Shown here piece by piece: positions 7,945 to 16,971 of a DNA stretch of 64,000 nucleotides (position 1 is the first letter of the stretch; each line of letters starts with the position of its first letter). The stretch is taken from positions 6,076,001 to 6,140,000 of the forward strand of contig NZ_LT670817.1 of the NCBI RefSeq assembly GCF_900129425.1. Reading direction: 5' to 3'. A program made the position numbers and the translations under genes. The stretch is from Bradyrhizobium erythrophlei. Its GTDB lineage: Bacteria > Pseudomonadota > Alphaproteobacteria > Rhizobiales > Xanthobacteraceae. Under the pieces are notes generated by a model, which was given only the letters and a program-made list of their open reading frames with translations, was not told the DNA's origin and did no database searches.

Positions 7945-9218
7945 GGCGCGGTTTTCTCCTGCTTGCGGCGACGGTGAAACAGGTCGTGAAAGACCGGAAA
8001 GATCTCACTGCGCTCGCTGACCTTGCGCATCGAGAGCGGCGCGCCGTCGGCGCGCAAGCGCTGATACAGCGCCCAAAGCGATGACTCGGACATATCGAAC
8101 GTGCTGCCACCGGCCTCTCCGACTTCCAGGTAGGCAAAGAACTGGCTGACCGGAAGTATCATCTCGGTCAGCAGCCGGCCCACGGCAGCTGCATCCGAAC
8201 TGGAATTATCGCCGTCGGAGGCCTGGGCGGCATAGATGTTCCAGTCCGCGGGACGAAACCGCGACCTGACGATCTCGTGCATCGCCTGCAGCGCACTCGA
8301 CACCAGGGTGCCGCCGGACGCCGGGCCGTGAAAGAACGTATCCTCGTCGACCTCTTCGGCCCGATCGGTGTGGCGAATGAACACGATCTCGACATGCCGA
8401 TAGCGCCGCGTCAAAAACACGTAGAGCAGCATGTAGAAGCGCTTGGCCAGATCCTTCATGTGTTCGGACATCGAGCCGGACACGTCCATCAGACAGAACA
8501 TCACGGCCTGGGCCACCGGCTTCGGCACGGTTTCGAAGCGGCGAAATCGGATGTCGATCGGATCGATGAACGGAATCCGGCGAAGCTTTGCCTTCAATGC
8601 GTCGATCTCGGCCATCAGTTCGATGCGGCGCGCCTCGTCGCAATCTGCAAGTTCGGCCTCCAGTTGAGCGATCGTCTCCGGCCGCGGCCGCCGCAACGCG
8701 ACCCGCCGGGCCAAAGCGAGCCGAACCGTGCGGCTCACCGAAATATTCGCGGGCGAACCGGAGGTCGAATAGCCGGCCCGGCGAAGTCCTTCGCTTTCCG
8801 CCTCGGCGAGCTTGCGTTTGGCGAGATCCGGCAATTCGAGATCGTCCAGGAACAGATCGACGAATTCATCGCGGCTTAGAACGAACCGGAACGCATCCTC
8901 GCCGTCGCCTTCGCCCGGCGCGGACGCTTTCCCGCTGCCTTGCCCCGAACGCGGAAGCATGTCGCCTTCGACGAACTTCTTGTTGCCGGGGAGCACCATA
9001 TCGCGCGTGCCGCCTTCGCGGCGAAACCGCGGCTCATTCATCCCATCGAGCGGGATGCTGACCTCGCCGCCCTCCAGGACATCCTTGATGTCGCGTTCCT
9101 GGGAGGATTTCTTGACCGCGCCCTGAACCAACGACTTGGCGCGCCGCAAAAACCGCTGGCGGTTTTCCAGGCTCTTGCTGCCCGGATTCAGGCGCCTGTC
9201 AATGATGTGCATAACCAC
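7941..9218 (-). CDS. yeaH: YeaH/YhbH family protein (DUF444, VWA-like)
   Basis: A 425-residue soluble protein of the DUF444 family. The N-terminus has the family IIDRRLNPGSKSLENRQRF motif, the middle is charged, and the C-terminal half holds a von Willebrand A-like fold with a MIDAS motif (FCLMDVSGSMSEHM). E. coli YeaH is co-expressed with the YeaG kinase under starvation; a role as kinase partner is proposed for the family. GTG at 9218 has GGTGGA 6 nt before it; an ATG two codons later (9212) is an alternative. It follows prkA by 13 bp and overlaps spoVR by 4 bp. Confidence 0.92.
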   Translation of the reverse strand: MVMHIIDRRLNPGSKSLENRQRFLRRAKSLVQGAVKKSSQERDIKDVLEGGEVSIPLDGMNEPRFRREGGTRDMVLPGNKKFVEGDMLPRSGQGSGKASAPGEGDGEDAFRFVLSRDEFVDLFLDDLELPDLAKRKLAEAESEGLRRAGYSTSGSPANISVSRTVRLALARRVALRRPRPETIAQLEAELADCDEARRIELMAEIDALKAKLRRIPFIDPIDIRFRRFETVPKPVAQAVMFCLMDVSGSMSEHMKDLAKRFYMLLYVFLTRRYRHVEIVFIRHTDRAEEVDEDTFFHGPASGGTLVSSALQAMHEIVRSRFRPADWNIYAAQASDGDNSSSDAAAVGRLLTEMILPVSQFFAYLEVGEAGGSTFDMSESSLWALYQRLRADGAPLSMRKVSERSEIFPVFHDLFHRRRKQEKTAP

Positions 9219-9231
9219 GTTGCATCCACCC

Positions 9232-11175
9232 TCAACCGGCTTGCTTCACCCGCATATACCATTCGACCAGCCGGCGAACCTGACGCTCGGTATAGCCGCG
9301 TGCCGTCATCCGCGCGACAAACTCGCCGTGCTTCTTTTCGGTATCGCCGTCCTTTTTCGTGCCGAACGAGATCACCGGAAGCAGGTCTTCGACCTGCGAG
9401 AATATCCGTTTTTCGATGACTTCGCGGATCTTTTCATAGCTGGTCCAGGACGGGTTCTTGCCGCTATTCTGAGCCCGCGATCGCAGCGAGAATTTGACGA
9501 CCTCGTTGCGGAAGTCCTTGGGGTTGGCGATGCCCGCGGGCTTCTCGATCTTGGTCAGTTCCTGGTTGAGAAGCTCGCGATTGAGCAACTGGCCGGTATC
9601 GGGGTCCTTGAAGTCCTGATCCTCGATCCAGGCATCGGCATAGTCGACATAGCGATCGAACAGGTTCTGGCCATAATCCGAATAGGATTCGAGATAGGCC
9701 TTCTGAATCTCGTGACCGATGAATTCGGCATAGCGCGGCACCAGTTCGGCCTTGATGAATTCGAGGTAGCGTTTTTCGACTTCCTCGGGAAGCTGCTCGC
9801 GGCGGATCGACTGCTCCAGCGCATACATCAGGTGAACCGCGTCTGCGCCCAGTTCCGCGGTGTCGTGATTATAGGTCGCAGCCAGGACCTTGAATGCGAA
9901 GCGCGTCGAAACACCGTCCATGCCTTCGTCGACGCCGGCGGCATCCTTGTATTCCTGGACGCTGCGCGCCTTCGGATCGGATTCCTTGAGGCTTTCACCG
10001 TCATAGACCCGCATTTTCGCAAACAGCGTCGAATTCTCGTGCTTGCGCAGCCGCGACATCACCGAGAAGCGCGCCAGCGTCTCCAGCGTCGCGGGCGCGC
10101 ACGGCGCCGCCGCCAGCTCCGATCCCTGAATGAGCTTCTGATAGATTTTCTGCTCCTCGGTCACCCGCAGGCAGTAGGGCACCTTGATGACGCAGATGCG
10201 ATCGATGAAGGCTTCGTTATTCTTGTTGGCCTTGAAGCTTTGCCATTCGGACTCGTTCGAATGCGCGAGCACGACACCGGTAAAGGGAATCGCGCCGATA
10301 TTCTCGGTGCCGATATAGTTGCCTTCCTGCGTCGCCGTCAGCAGCGGGTGCAGCATCTTGATCGGCGCCTTGAACATTTCGACGAATTCGAGAATCCCCT
10401 GGTTGGCGCGGTTCAAGCCGCCGGAATAGCTGTAGGCATCGGGGTCGTTCTGGGCAAACGTCTCGAGCTTGCGAATGTCGACCTTGCCGACCAGTGAGGA
10501 GATATCCTGATTGTTCTCGTCGCCGGGCTCGGTTTTCGCGACCGCGATCTGGCGCAAACGCGAGGGCTGGATTTTGGCGACGCGGAATCGTGAAATGTCG
10601 CCACCGAACGCTTCGAGCCGCTTGTAGCACCAGGGGCTCATCAGTCCATTGAGGCGGCGGCAGGGAATGCCGTATTTTTCCTCAATCATCGGACCAAGCG
10701 ATTCCGGATCGAACAGGCTGAGCGGGCTCTCGAACACCGGACTGAGCTCGTCGCCGGCCTTCAAAACGTAGATTGGATTGACTTCCATCAACGACTTCAG
10801 CCGTTCCGCCAGCGACGATTTCCCGCCGCCGACCGGCCCGAGAAGATAGAGAATCTGCTTGCGCTCTTCCAGGCCTTGCGCCGCATGCCGGAAGAACCCG
10901 ACGATGCGCTCGATGGTTTCTTCCATGCCATAAAATCCGGTGAAGGCAGGATAGACGCGCATGGTCCTGTTCAAAAAAATACGGCCAAGGCGGGGATCCC
11001 TGGCCGTGTCGATCATTTGAGGTTCCCCGATCGCAGCCAGTAGCCGCTCGGCGGCATTGGCATATCGCATCGGATCGCCTCGACACGACTCCAGATATTC
11101 CGCCATCGACATGTCGGTCTCGCTCCGAGCCTCGTAGGACCGGGCGAAAGCGTTGAACAGAGAATCGTTGTACAT
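9232..11175 (-). CDS. prkA: PrkA family serine protein kinase (YeaG-like)
   Basis: A 647-residue cytoplasmic protein. An N-terminal AAA-like domain carries Walker A GPVGGGKSS (about 113-121), and the family's C-terminal kinase-like region follows (GIPFTGVVLAHSNESEWQSF, with slight variation here, then a helical end). PrkA/YeaG proteins are serine kinases, or in some species AAA ATPases acting in stress and stationary phase, working with YeaH and SpoVR. The ATG at 11175 has GGAGAGGG just before it; an upstream in-frame start at 11229 has none. First gene of the three-gene operon. Confidence 0.93.
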   Translation of the reverse strand: MYNDSLFNAFARSYEARSETDMSMAEYLESCRGDPMRYANAAERLLAAIGEPQMIDTARDPRLGRIFLNRTMRVYPAFTGFYGMEETIERIVGFFRHAAQGLEERKQILYLLGPVGGGKSSLAERLKSLMEVNPIYVLKAGDELSPVFESPLSLFDPESLGPMIEEKYGIPCRRLNGLMSPWCYKRLEAFGGDISRFRVAKIQPSRLRQIAVAKTEPGDENNQDISSLVGKVDIRKLETFAQNDPDAYSYSGGLNRANQGILEFVEMFKAPIKMLHPLLTATQEGNYIGTENIGAIPFTGVVLAHSNESEWQSFKANKNNEAFIDRICVIKVPYCLRVTEEQKIYQKLIQGSELAAAPCAPATLETLARFSVMSRLRKHENSTLFAKMRVYDGESLKESDPKARSVQEYKDAAGVDEGMDGVSTRFAFKVLAATYNHDTAELGADAVHLMYALEQSIRREQLPEEVEKRYLEFIKAELVPRYAEFIGHEIQKAYLESYSDYGQNLFDRYVDYADAWIEDQDFKDPDTGQLLNRELLNQELTKIEKPAGIANPKDFRNEVVKFSLRSRAQNSGKNPSWTSYEKIREVIEKRIFSQVEDLLPVISFGTKKDGDTEKKHGEFVARMTARGYTERQVRRLVEWYMRVKQAG

Positions 11176-11755
11176 GATCCCTCTCCTGGTAAGATCAGCC
11201 GCACTGCTCGTCGCGCCGCTTGGGACCATGCCGCCGGAGCGTTGTCCGCATCGAAACGCGAATCAGCATCAGCACATGAGCCCATTGGACACGCGACGGT
11301 CTCCACCACGCAATGCAATACTTGTGCTAAAGGATCCGTCATCGCCAATATATGATATGATTCCTGCGCGTTGTAGCCGGTTCGCAACATCCGGATCAGC
11401 ACAGTCGGCAGGGCTTGCCGGACGTTAACTAAGGCAAACGCCGCCAAAAGCTGGGCTGTTTCGGGACGTCATGGAAGCGATGCCGAGGCATCGAGCTTCC
11501 AGAAGTTCCGGGTGTGCTCAATCCGACAGTTTGTTCACCTCCGTTGCGGCAATTGGTTGGATATTTGCTCAAAAAGGATCGTGAGCCGCTTCTTTCAGGA
11601 CCGGTTTGGCGCTCGAACCGCGGCGTATTTTGCGCTGTATCACAGTGCAGTGACCGGCCTTCTGACGGGTTTGGCCGGCGGAAAATCTTTGCGCCCTTTT
11701 GCCGCATGGGTAAGCTAACGACGCCTAAATGGGCGACTGGTCGGAGGCGGGGGCG
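11176..11755. other. 580 bp region upstream of prkA without a convincing gene
   Basis: This stretch holds the leader of the prkA operon on the minus strand and the upstream region of the small gene at 11756. A minus-strand frame starting MTDPLAQVLHC near 11340 runs into prkA in another frame and has no recognisable family. I see no GGAAC-type stress promoter, no -24/-12 GG...GC promoter that I would defend, and no RNA gene. Confidence 0.4.
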
Positions 11756-12004
11756 ATGTCGGAGTCAGCGCAGACCCCGGCGGCAACAAACGCGCCGTCG
11801 ACGGCCAGGTCGGGAGCCGGCCAAAAGCTCGGACGGGCCCCGGCAATCGTCGCCACGGCGGGCGGCCTGCTTATCTTCGCTGCCATCGGAATGGAATTAA
11901 AGAAGGCCGATGTCGGTCTTCCCGCGAGCGATACAGCGCCGCCGACGGGCGATAGGGCCGACCCGTCCTCCCCTGTCGTTGCCGGCCGGGCGGTTCTGCC
12001 CTAA
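11756..12004 (+). CDS. Possible small membrane protein (82 aa)
   Basis: The ATG at 11756 is preceded by GGAGGCGGGGGCG, a good ribosome binding site. The 82-residue product has a polar Ala/Thr-rich N-terminus (about 1-27), one hydrophobic segment (APAIVATAGGLLIFAAIGM, about 28-46) and a polar, proline-rich tail. No family is recognised. It ends 34 bp before the TauD-type dioxygenase gene on the same strand and could be co-transcribed with it. The evidence is the ribosome binding site and membrane segment only. Confidence 0.4.
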   Translation: MSESAQTPAATNAPSTARSGAGQKLGRAPAIVATAGGLLIFAAIGMELKKADVGLPASDTAPPTGDRADPSSPVVAGRAVLP

Positions 12005-12038
12005 AGTTGCAAGCAATAATAACAGGGAGGACTTGCCG

Positions 12039-12926
12039 ATGGAGATCGTCCCATTGGGTCCGGGATTCGCCGCCGAACTGCGCGGGGTGAGGCTCGCCGA
12101 TGTCGCCGCGGACGACGCCGTATATGCGGTGGTGCGCGCGGCCTTCGAGGAGCATTCCGTCCTGGTGTTTCGCGACCAGGAAGTGACCGACGAGATCCAA
12201 CTCGCCTTTTCGCGCCGCTTCGGCCCACCGGAAGTGACCAAGGTCGGTTCGCAAGGCACGGGTTCGCACTTTGTAACCCTCAGTACCATCGGCCCGGACG
12301 GAAAGGTGGTGCCGGCTGACCACCGGCTATCCCTGCGCAGCAAAGCCAACCAACTCTGGCACACCGACTCGTCTTTCAAGCGCGTGCCGGCGCTCACATC
12401 GATCCTTTCGGCACGCATCATCCCGGCACGCGGCGGCGAGACCGAATATGTCTCGACCCGACTTGCCTTCGAGCGGCTCGATGCGCCCATGCGCGACAAG
12501 CTCGAGAGCTCCTTTGCCTGGCACGACTACGCGCATTCGCGCAGCCAGATTGCGGCAGGCCTTGCAACCCCCGAGGAGCGCGCGGCGCTGCCGCCGCAAT
12601 GCTGGCGCATGGTGTGGAAGAATCCCGTCAACGGCCGCAGCGCGATCTACCTCGCCTCGCACGCCTACGCGGTCGAAGGCATGGAAGCGGCGGCGGGAAA
12701 AAAGCTGATCGAGGAACTGATGGAGGCTGCGACCGCGCCAGGTACCAGCTACCTGCACCCGTGGCGAAGAGGCGACGTCGTCATGTGGGACAACCGCGCC
12801 ACCATGCACCGCGGACGGCCATGGCCGGCGCACGAGGCCCGCCTGATGGTACGCACCACGATCTCGGCGACCGAGGTCGACGGTGTTGAAACCATGCGCT
12901 TGCCGTCATCGCAGGCAGCCGAATAG
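12039..12926 (+). CDS. TauD/TfdA family Fe(II)/2-oxoglutarate dioxygenase
   Basis: A 295-residue cytoplasmic enzyme of the TauD/TfdA family. The facial triad is visible: His108 and Asp110 in LWHTDSSF, and His257 in NRATMHRGRPW; Arg272 near the C-terminus (RLMVRTTI) is placed to bind 2-oxoglutarate. Members hydroxylate taurine, 2,4-D, carnitine-like or other carboxylate or sulfonate substrates; the substrate here is not evident. The ATG at 12039 has AGGGAGG 8 nt upstream. The enolase-superfamily gene 230 bp downstream on the same strand may act in the same catabolic route, but a repeat element separates them. Confidence 0.9.
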   Translation: MEIVPLGPGFAAELRGVRLADVAADDAVYAVVRAAFEEHSVLVFRDQEVTDEIQLAFSRRFGPPEVTKVGSQGTGSHFVTLSTIGPDGKVVPADHRLSLRSKANQLWHTDSSFKRVPALTSILSARIIPARGGETEYVSTRLAFERLDAPMRDKLESSFAWHDYAHSRSQIAAGLATPEERAALPPQCWRMVWKNPVNGRSAIYLASHAYAVEGMEAAAGKKLIEELMEAATAPGTSYLHPWRRGDVVMWDNRATMHRGRPWPAHEARLMVRTTISATEVDGVETMRLPSSQAAE

Positions 12927-12977
12927 CGGCGCTCCCCTGCCGGGACCATAATGAAACAAGAAACAACGGGCTTGAAA

Positions 12978-13089
12978 CCGTCATTGCGAACCAACGGGTC
13001 GGTGCAACGCCGCCTGATGACAGTCTCCGCGAAACAATCCACGGTATCGACCCGGGATTGCTTCGTCGCATCGCTCATCGCAATGACGG
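12978..13089. repeat. Dispersed palindromic repeat, copy A
   Basis: A 112 bp element bounded by perfect 11 bp inverted ends (CCGTCATTGCG ... CGCAATGACGG), with an inner segment GGGATTGCTTCGTCGC. This is the type of intergenic repeat common in bradyrhizobial genomes. It lies between the TauD-type gene and the enolase-superfamily gene and encodes nothing. A diverged copy is at 60929-61011. Confidence 0.65.
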
Positions 13090-13158
13090 AAAATGCGAGC
13101 TGATTGCGTGGGTTGCATTTCGATTCAGGCTTCTGCCGCTACCAAAATAGGGAACACC

Positions 13159-14382
13159 ATGACGAAGACATCGAACGTACAAAGCGTCGAACTGCTCGCT
13201 TGCGACGCCGGTTGGAGGAACTACCACTTCGTCAAGGTCACCACGGAAGACGGCGTCGTTGGCTGGAGCGAATTTGACGAAGGTTTTGGCTCTCCCGGCG
13301 TCGGCGCGGCGATCCAGCGTCTGTCCGCGCGCGTAGTGGGACAGAATGCTTTTCAGCACGAGCGAATTTATGCCGAGTTGTTCGCGGCGACCCGCCCCGC
13401 TGCCGGCGGCGTCGTCGCTCAAGCGCTCGGCGCGATCGAAAACGCCTTGCTCGACGCGAAAGCAAAACTGCTCGGCGTGCCCTGCTACGAATTGCTTGGC
13501 GGCAAGATCCGCGACCGCATCCGGGTCTACTGGTCGCATTGCGCAACATGGCGCATCAACCATCCCGACTGGTACAAACCGGCGATCACCGATCTCGAGG
13601 GCGTCAAGGCGATCGGCCGCGAGGTCCGCGAAAAGAACTTTACCGCGCTGAAGACCAACATCTTCACATATGACGAAGGCAAGCCCCGGGGCTGGCGTCC
13701 CGGTTTCGGCGTGCCCTTCGAACCCGAGATCAACGTCGACCGCAAGGTATTGCGCGATCTGCGCATGCATCTGGAAGCGATCCGCGATGGCGCCGGCCCG
13801 GATGTCGACATCCTGCTCGACCTCAACTTCAACGCCAAGACCGAAGGCTATCTCAAGATCCTGCGCGCCATTGCCGACCTCGACATGTTCTGGATCGAGA
13901 TCGACAGCTTCAATCCCGAAGCGCTCGGCTACATCAGACGGCAAAGTCCGCACCCGGTTTCGTCATGCGAGACGCTGTTGGGGCTGCGCGAATTTCTGCC
14001 CTATTTCCGCGAACAGGCGATGGACGTCGCGATCATCGACACGCCCTGGAATGGCGTATGGCAGTCGATGAAGATCGCGGCAAGCGCCGAGGCGCACGAG
14101 GTCAACGTTGCGCCGCATAATTTTTACGGCCATCTCTGCACCATGATGAACGCCCATTTCAGCGCGGCTGTGCCGAATTTGCGAATCATGGAGACCGATA
14201 TCGACCGGTTGGCATGGGATCACGAGCTTTTCACCCACGTGCCCGAGATCGTCGACGGCCATCTTGTCATTCCCGACCGGCCCGGCTGGGGCACCGAGCC
14301 CAACGAAGAGGCGCTTCGCGCTCATCCGCCGAGGGGTACGGGTGGGCTACTGAACTATGGTCGAAAGGCCCCGCAGCTGTAG
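13159..14382 (+). CDS. Mandelate racemase / muconate-lactonizing enzyme family protein
   Basis: A 407-residue enolase-superfamily enzyme. The N-terminal capping domain (1 to about 130) is followed by a TIM barrel with FTALKTNIF (Lys base region), the metal ligands DILLDLNFN, WIEIDSFNPEALG and SCETLLG, and a C-terminal VAPHNFYGHLC loop whose His may be the second acid/base. Such enzymes dehydrate sugar acids or racemise or cycloisomerise carboxylates; the exact reaction cannot be told. The ATG at 13159 follows AGGGAACACC. An ATG further upstream (13093) lies next to the repeat and lacks a binding site. Confidence 0.88.
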   Translation: MTKTSNVQSVELLACDAGWRNYHFVKVTTEDGVVGWSEFDEGFGSPGVGAAIQRLSARVVGQNAFQHERIYAELFAATRPAAGGVVAQALGAIENALLDAKAKLLGVPCYELLGGKIRDRIRVYWSHCATWRINHPDWYKPAITDLEGVKAIGREVREKNFTALKTNIFTYDEGKPRGWRPGFGVPFEPEINVDRKVLRDLRMHLEAIRDGAGPDVDILLDLNFNAKTEGYLKILRAIADLDMFWIEIDSFNPEALGYIRRQSPHPVSSCETLLGLREFLPYFREQAMDVAIIDTPWNGVWQSMKIAASAEAHEVNVAPHNFYGHLCTMMNAHFSAAVPNLRIMETDIDRLAWDHELFTHVPEIVDGHLVIPDRPGWGTEPNEEALRAHPPRGTGGLLNYGRKAPQL

Positions 14383-14553
14383 CGGGTCATCCGCGGAGCA
14401 AAGCGAGCAGTGTGATCGAATGTCGGCACCGCGACACACCATCTCTCGACGAGCGGCGCTGGCAGGCCTCGCGACACGGCGGATCAAGCGCGCCGCGCCG
14501 CCACGGCTGTTCAAACGTTCGGCAGCCGGGAGCCGCTATTCTCATCGTCTTCC

Positions 14554-14796
14554 TCAATTCGATCGGGGAGAGCCGGCCGGTGAATGGACGGAAAGCGTCG
14601 TGAGCCTCGTCAGGCCGGGGCTTGTGTCGATCACAACGGCAACAACGCCAGATATCAGCAGCAGCATGCTGTAGAAGACCAGCATGCCGAGCATCCATTT
14701 TCGATAGATGGCTCGATCCTCAGCAGTCGCCCCTCGATAATTGCGGGCTGATAAGCCGCTGGAACAATGACCAGCGTCATCTCCGTCTTTCATCAT
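14554..14796 (-). CDS. Small single-pass membrane protein (80 aa)
   Basis: Starts at the first of two adjacent ATG codons (14796), with GGAGG 5 nt upstream. A polar N-terminus of about 35 residues (NYRGATAEDRAIYRKW) is followed by one hydrophobic segment (MLGMLVFYSMLLLISGVVAVV) and a short polar tail. No family is recognised. An in-frame start at 14916 would add 40 residues, but the ribosome binding site favours 14796. The flanking intervals (14383-14553 and 14797-15052) hold nothing else I can support. Confidence 0.6.
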   Translation of the reverse strand: MMKDGDDAGHCSSGLSARNYRGATAEDRAIYRKWMLGMLVFYSMLLLISGVVAVVIDTSPGLTRLTTLSVHSPAGSPRSN

Positions 14797-15052
14797 AACA
14801 GCCTCCGTATCCGAATCTCCCAACAGAAAATACCGTTGGATGCCGCTGACCAATGTGATTTCGTTCACAATGGCCGAAGTTAAAAACGGGCGACCTCGGG
14901 TACGGCTCCGAGCCAAAAATCATCGGAATGCGGTGGGTTATTTTTTGCGCTTGAACACAAATCCGGCGTCAGCGTTGCGATGGGGTGCCGGGGTGCCGGG
15001 GAACGCCCACGGTAAACTGAACAAGCGGCCTCGGGGTCAGGCAGCGCGAGAC

Positions 15053-15805
15053 ATGCCAGAATCATTCAACAAGATTGCCGAAGTCACGCTCGCTTTCTGG
15101 ATTATTAAAATCGCCGCAACGACACTCGGCGAACCGGCGGCGATACCGTCACCATGACGCTCAACTGGGGCTATCTGGCCGGGACCGCTCTCTTCCTCGC
15201 TGCCTTGGTAATCCTCGTCAGCCTGCAGATCATGGCGAAGAAGTTTCATCCCTTTCTCTACTGGGCGACGATCCACGACCTTCGGCACCACGATGGCGGA
15301 TTTCGCCGATCGCTCGCTGGGCGTCGGCTACACCGGCGGCTCGTCGATTTTATTGGTTTGTTTGTTGGCCACGCTTGGCCTTTGGTACTGGTCGTCAGGC
15401 TCGATCTCGGTCAACACCGTCAACTCGCCGAAGGCGGAGATGTTTTTTTGGGCCGCCATCACCTTCTCCCAGACGTTGGGGACGGCGCTCGGCGACTGGA
15501 TGGCCGATTCCACCGGCCTCGGATATGAAGGCGGGGCGCTGGTGTTCGGCGCCGCATTGGCGATTGTCGCGGCGGCCTACTATTGGACCAATGTATCCAG
15601 GGTAACGCTGTTCTGGGCCGCGTTTATTCTGACCCGGCCGCTGGGCGCGACGGTTGGCGATTTGCTCGATAAGCCCGGAACCGATGGCGGCCTTGCATTA
15701 AGCCGCCCGCTAGCTTCGGCGGCTATCGCCATTTTTATATTGGCGTGTCTGCTTGTTCTGCCGCAACGAGCCGGCTCGCATCCCGGTCAAACTGCCGATG
15801 CATAA
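15053..15805 (+). pseudogene. COG4705-type membrane protein broken by two frameshifts
   Basis: Three frames must be joined to obtain the protein. MPESFNKIAEVTLAFWIIK from the ATG at 15053 ends out of frame after TTLGE (near 15130). MTLNWGYLAGTALFL to FLYWATI follows in a second frame (15154-15275). TTFGTTMADFADRSLGVGY onward runs in a third frame to the stop at 15805. COG4705 proteins read continuously as TTLGETGGD..MTLN and YWA.IVATTTAGTTMADFADRSLGIGY, so the breaks fit a 1-nt loss near 15130 and a 5-nt loss near 15275. The C-terminal frame keeps FSQTLGTALGDWMADSTGLG and FILTRPLGATVGD. A repeated sequencing error cannot be excluded. Confidence 0.8.
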
Positions 15806-15823
15806 AAACAGCCCCGCCTTTGG

Positions 15824-15850
15824 GCCGGAACGAATTTTCCCCGTTCCGGC
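15824..15850 (+). terminator. Hairpin after the COG4705 gene
   Basis: A 9 bp perfect stem (GCCGGAACG / CGTTCCGGC) with a 9 nt A/T-rich loop lies 18 bp after the stop. The following bases (TTGACTTCG) make only a poor U-tract, so it may be a weak terminator. Confidence 0.4.
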
Positions 15851-15936
15851 TTGACTTCGATTATGCTGCCGACTGACCAATGATCCCGGGTAAACTTTTT
15901 CGGTTGGCGCAGGCTTCCCTACACGAGGAACGTCTG

Positions 15937-16122
15937 ATGTATTTCGTAGCCGCGGTACTGGCGGTGCTGTCCGGCATGTTTTATGCCGCTGGGCATCAAG
16001 AGATCGGTAGCGCCGGTGTCGAGTTATGCCGATACGGCAGCACGTTTTGCGAAAATCCAATCTACGTTTTGGTCGCCGCCATTCTCGCGGCGGTATGGGG
16101 CGCGTTCGTCAGCGTTCGGTAA
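15937..16122 (+). CDS. Small exported or membrane protein (61 aa)
   Basis: The ATG at 15937 has GAGGAACG upstream. The product starts with a hydrophobic segment (MYFVAAVLAVLSGMFYAAG), has a polar middle with two cysteines (ELCRYGSTFCENP), and ends with a second hydrophobic segment (IYVLVAAILAAVWGAFVSV). Two membrane passes with a disulfide-capable loop between them is the likeliest topology. No family recognised. It converges with the minus-strand gene ending at 16153. Confidence 0.6.
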   Translation: MYFVAAVLAVLSGMFYAAGHQEIGSAGVELCRYGSTFCENPIYVLVAAILAAVWGAFVSVR

Positions 16123-16152
16123 GATCGTCGGTTGGTGTTTTCGGAAGGAGAC

Positions 16153-16446
16153 TCAGGGCGTCGCCGGGTTTGCCGGCTGAGCGGGTTTCGGCCCGGGCGC
16201 GGTGGGTTCGAGATCCGTCTTGGGCGCGGTCGGCGTCACGTTGGCTCCGGCTGCTCGCGCAGCGGCGCCCGTGGTCTTGTAGTTGGCGACCTCGGCGGTT
16301 TGGACATTCGGATGACTCCACGGACCGTGATCTACGACCAGCATTGCCAGCATGCCGAAGACGGCCACGGCGAGCGCGATCAGCATTGGGGCGCGGCTCG
16401 GGGTTCGCGTCCGCCAATCTTTCTTGCTCGAATGACCTTTAGCCAT
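16153..16446 (-). CDS. Membrane-anchored Pro/Ala-rich protein (97 aa)
   Basis: The ATG at 16446 has AGGGTGG upstream. A short basic N-terminus (MAKGHSSKKDWRTRTPSR) is followed by a membrane segment (about 20-39, PMLIALAVAVFGMLAMLVV) and a low-complexity Ala/Pro/Thr tail (PTAPGPKPAQPANPATP) that would lie in the periplasm. No family recognised. It diverges from the PRC-barrel gene at 16605, and both have an EcfG-type promoter, so a role in the general stress response is likely. Confidence 0.65.
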   Translation of the reverse strand: MAKGHSSKKDWRTRTPSRAPMLIALAVAVFGMLAMLVVDHGPWSHPNVQTAEVANYKTTGAAARAAGANVTPTAPKTDLEPTAPGPKPAQPANPATP

Positions 16447-16483
16447 TTGTCCACCCTGACCTGTTTCTTTCTTCTTGCAAAAC

Positions 16484-16509
16484 AAACTTTCGGCGGCGGC
16501 GAAGGTTCC
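16484..16509 (-). promoter_or_regulatory. Sigma-EcfG-type promoter for the 16446 gene
   Basis: On the minus strand GGAAC (16509-16505) is followed after 17 nt by GTTT (16487-16484). This matches the alphaproteobacterial general stress promoter and lies 38 bp upstream of the start at 16446. Confidence 0.6.
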
Positions 16510-16551
16510 TGTCAAACGCCGTGATCCTTCAGAAGGCCTTGTTTTGTTTGA

Positions 16552-16576
16552 GGAACAATCCTTGATCCCACTCGTT
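16552..16576 (+). promoter_or_regulatory. Sigma-EcfG-type promoter for the PRC-barrel gene
   Basis: GGAAC (16552-16556), 16 nt, then CGTT (16573-16576): an exact match to the EcfG consensus, 29 bp before the ATG at 16605. Confidence 0.7.
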
Positions 16577-16604
16577 TGAACCTTTGAACAAGGGAGGACC
16601 AATC

Positions 16605-16964
16605 ATGGTCACGGAAACAAGAGAAACAGGTTCCCTCATCGGCAGCGATAAGGTCGAGGGAACTGCCGTCTATGGTGCCAACGACACCAAGATCGGATCG
16701 ATCGAGCGCGTCATGATCGACAAGAAGAGCGGCAAGGTTTCATACGCCGTCTTGAGCTTTGGCGGCTTTCTCGGGATCGGCGACGACCATTATCCGCTGC
16801 CTTGGCAATCGTTGAAATACGACACAGCCCTTGGCGGCTATCGCACCGGCATTACCGAGACGCAGCTCAAGGGAGCACCGAAATACGGCAACGATAACGC
16901 CTGGAACTGGAGCGACCCTGCGCGAATAGGTTCCGTGAACGATTACTACGGTGTCGCCATTTAG
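16605..16964 (+). CDS. PRC-barrel domain protein
   Basis: A 119-residue soluble protein. The PRC barrel covers about residues 14-90: SDKVEGTAVYGANDTKIGSI, IDKKSGKVSYAVLSFGG, FLGIGDDHYPLPWQSLKYD. PRC-barrel proteins of this type are common stress-induced cytoplasmic proteins in rhizobia; the precise function is unknown. The ATG at 16605 follows GGGAGG; an in-frame start at 16584 lacks a site. It has an exact EcfG promoter and a strong terminator. The exported PRC-barrel protein at 38267 shares the DDVVLGVGGFLGMGEHY-like core. Confidence 0.9.
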   Translation: MVTETRETGSLIGSDKVEGTAVYGANDTKIGSIERVMIDKKSGKVSYAVLSFGGFLGIGDDHYPLPWQSLKYDTALGGYRTGITETQLKGAPKYGNDNAWNWSDPARIGSVNDYYGVAI

Positions 16965-16971
16965 AACCGAA

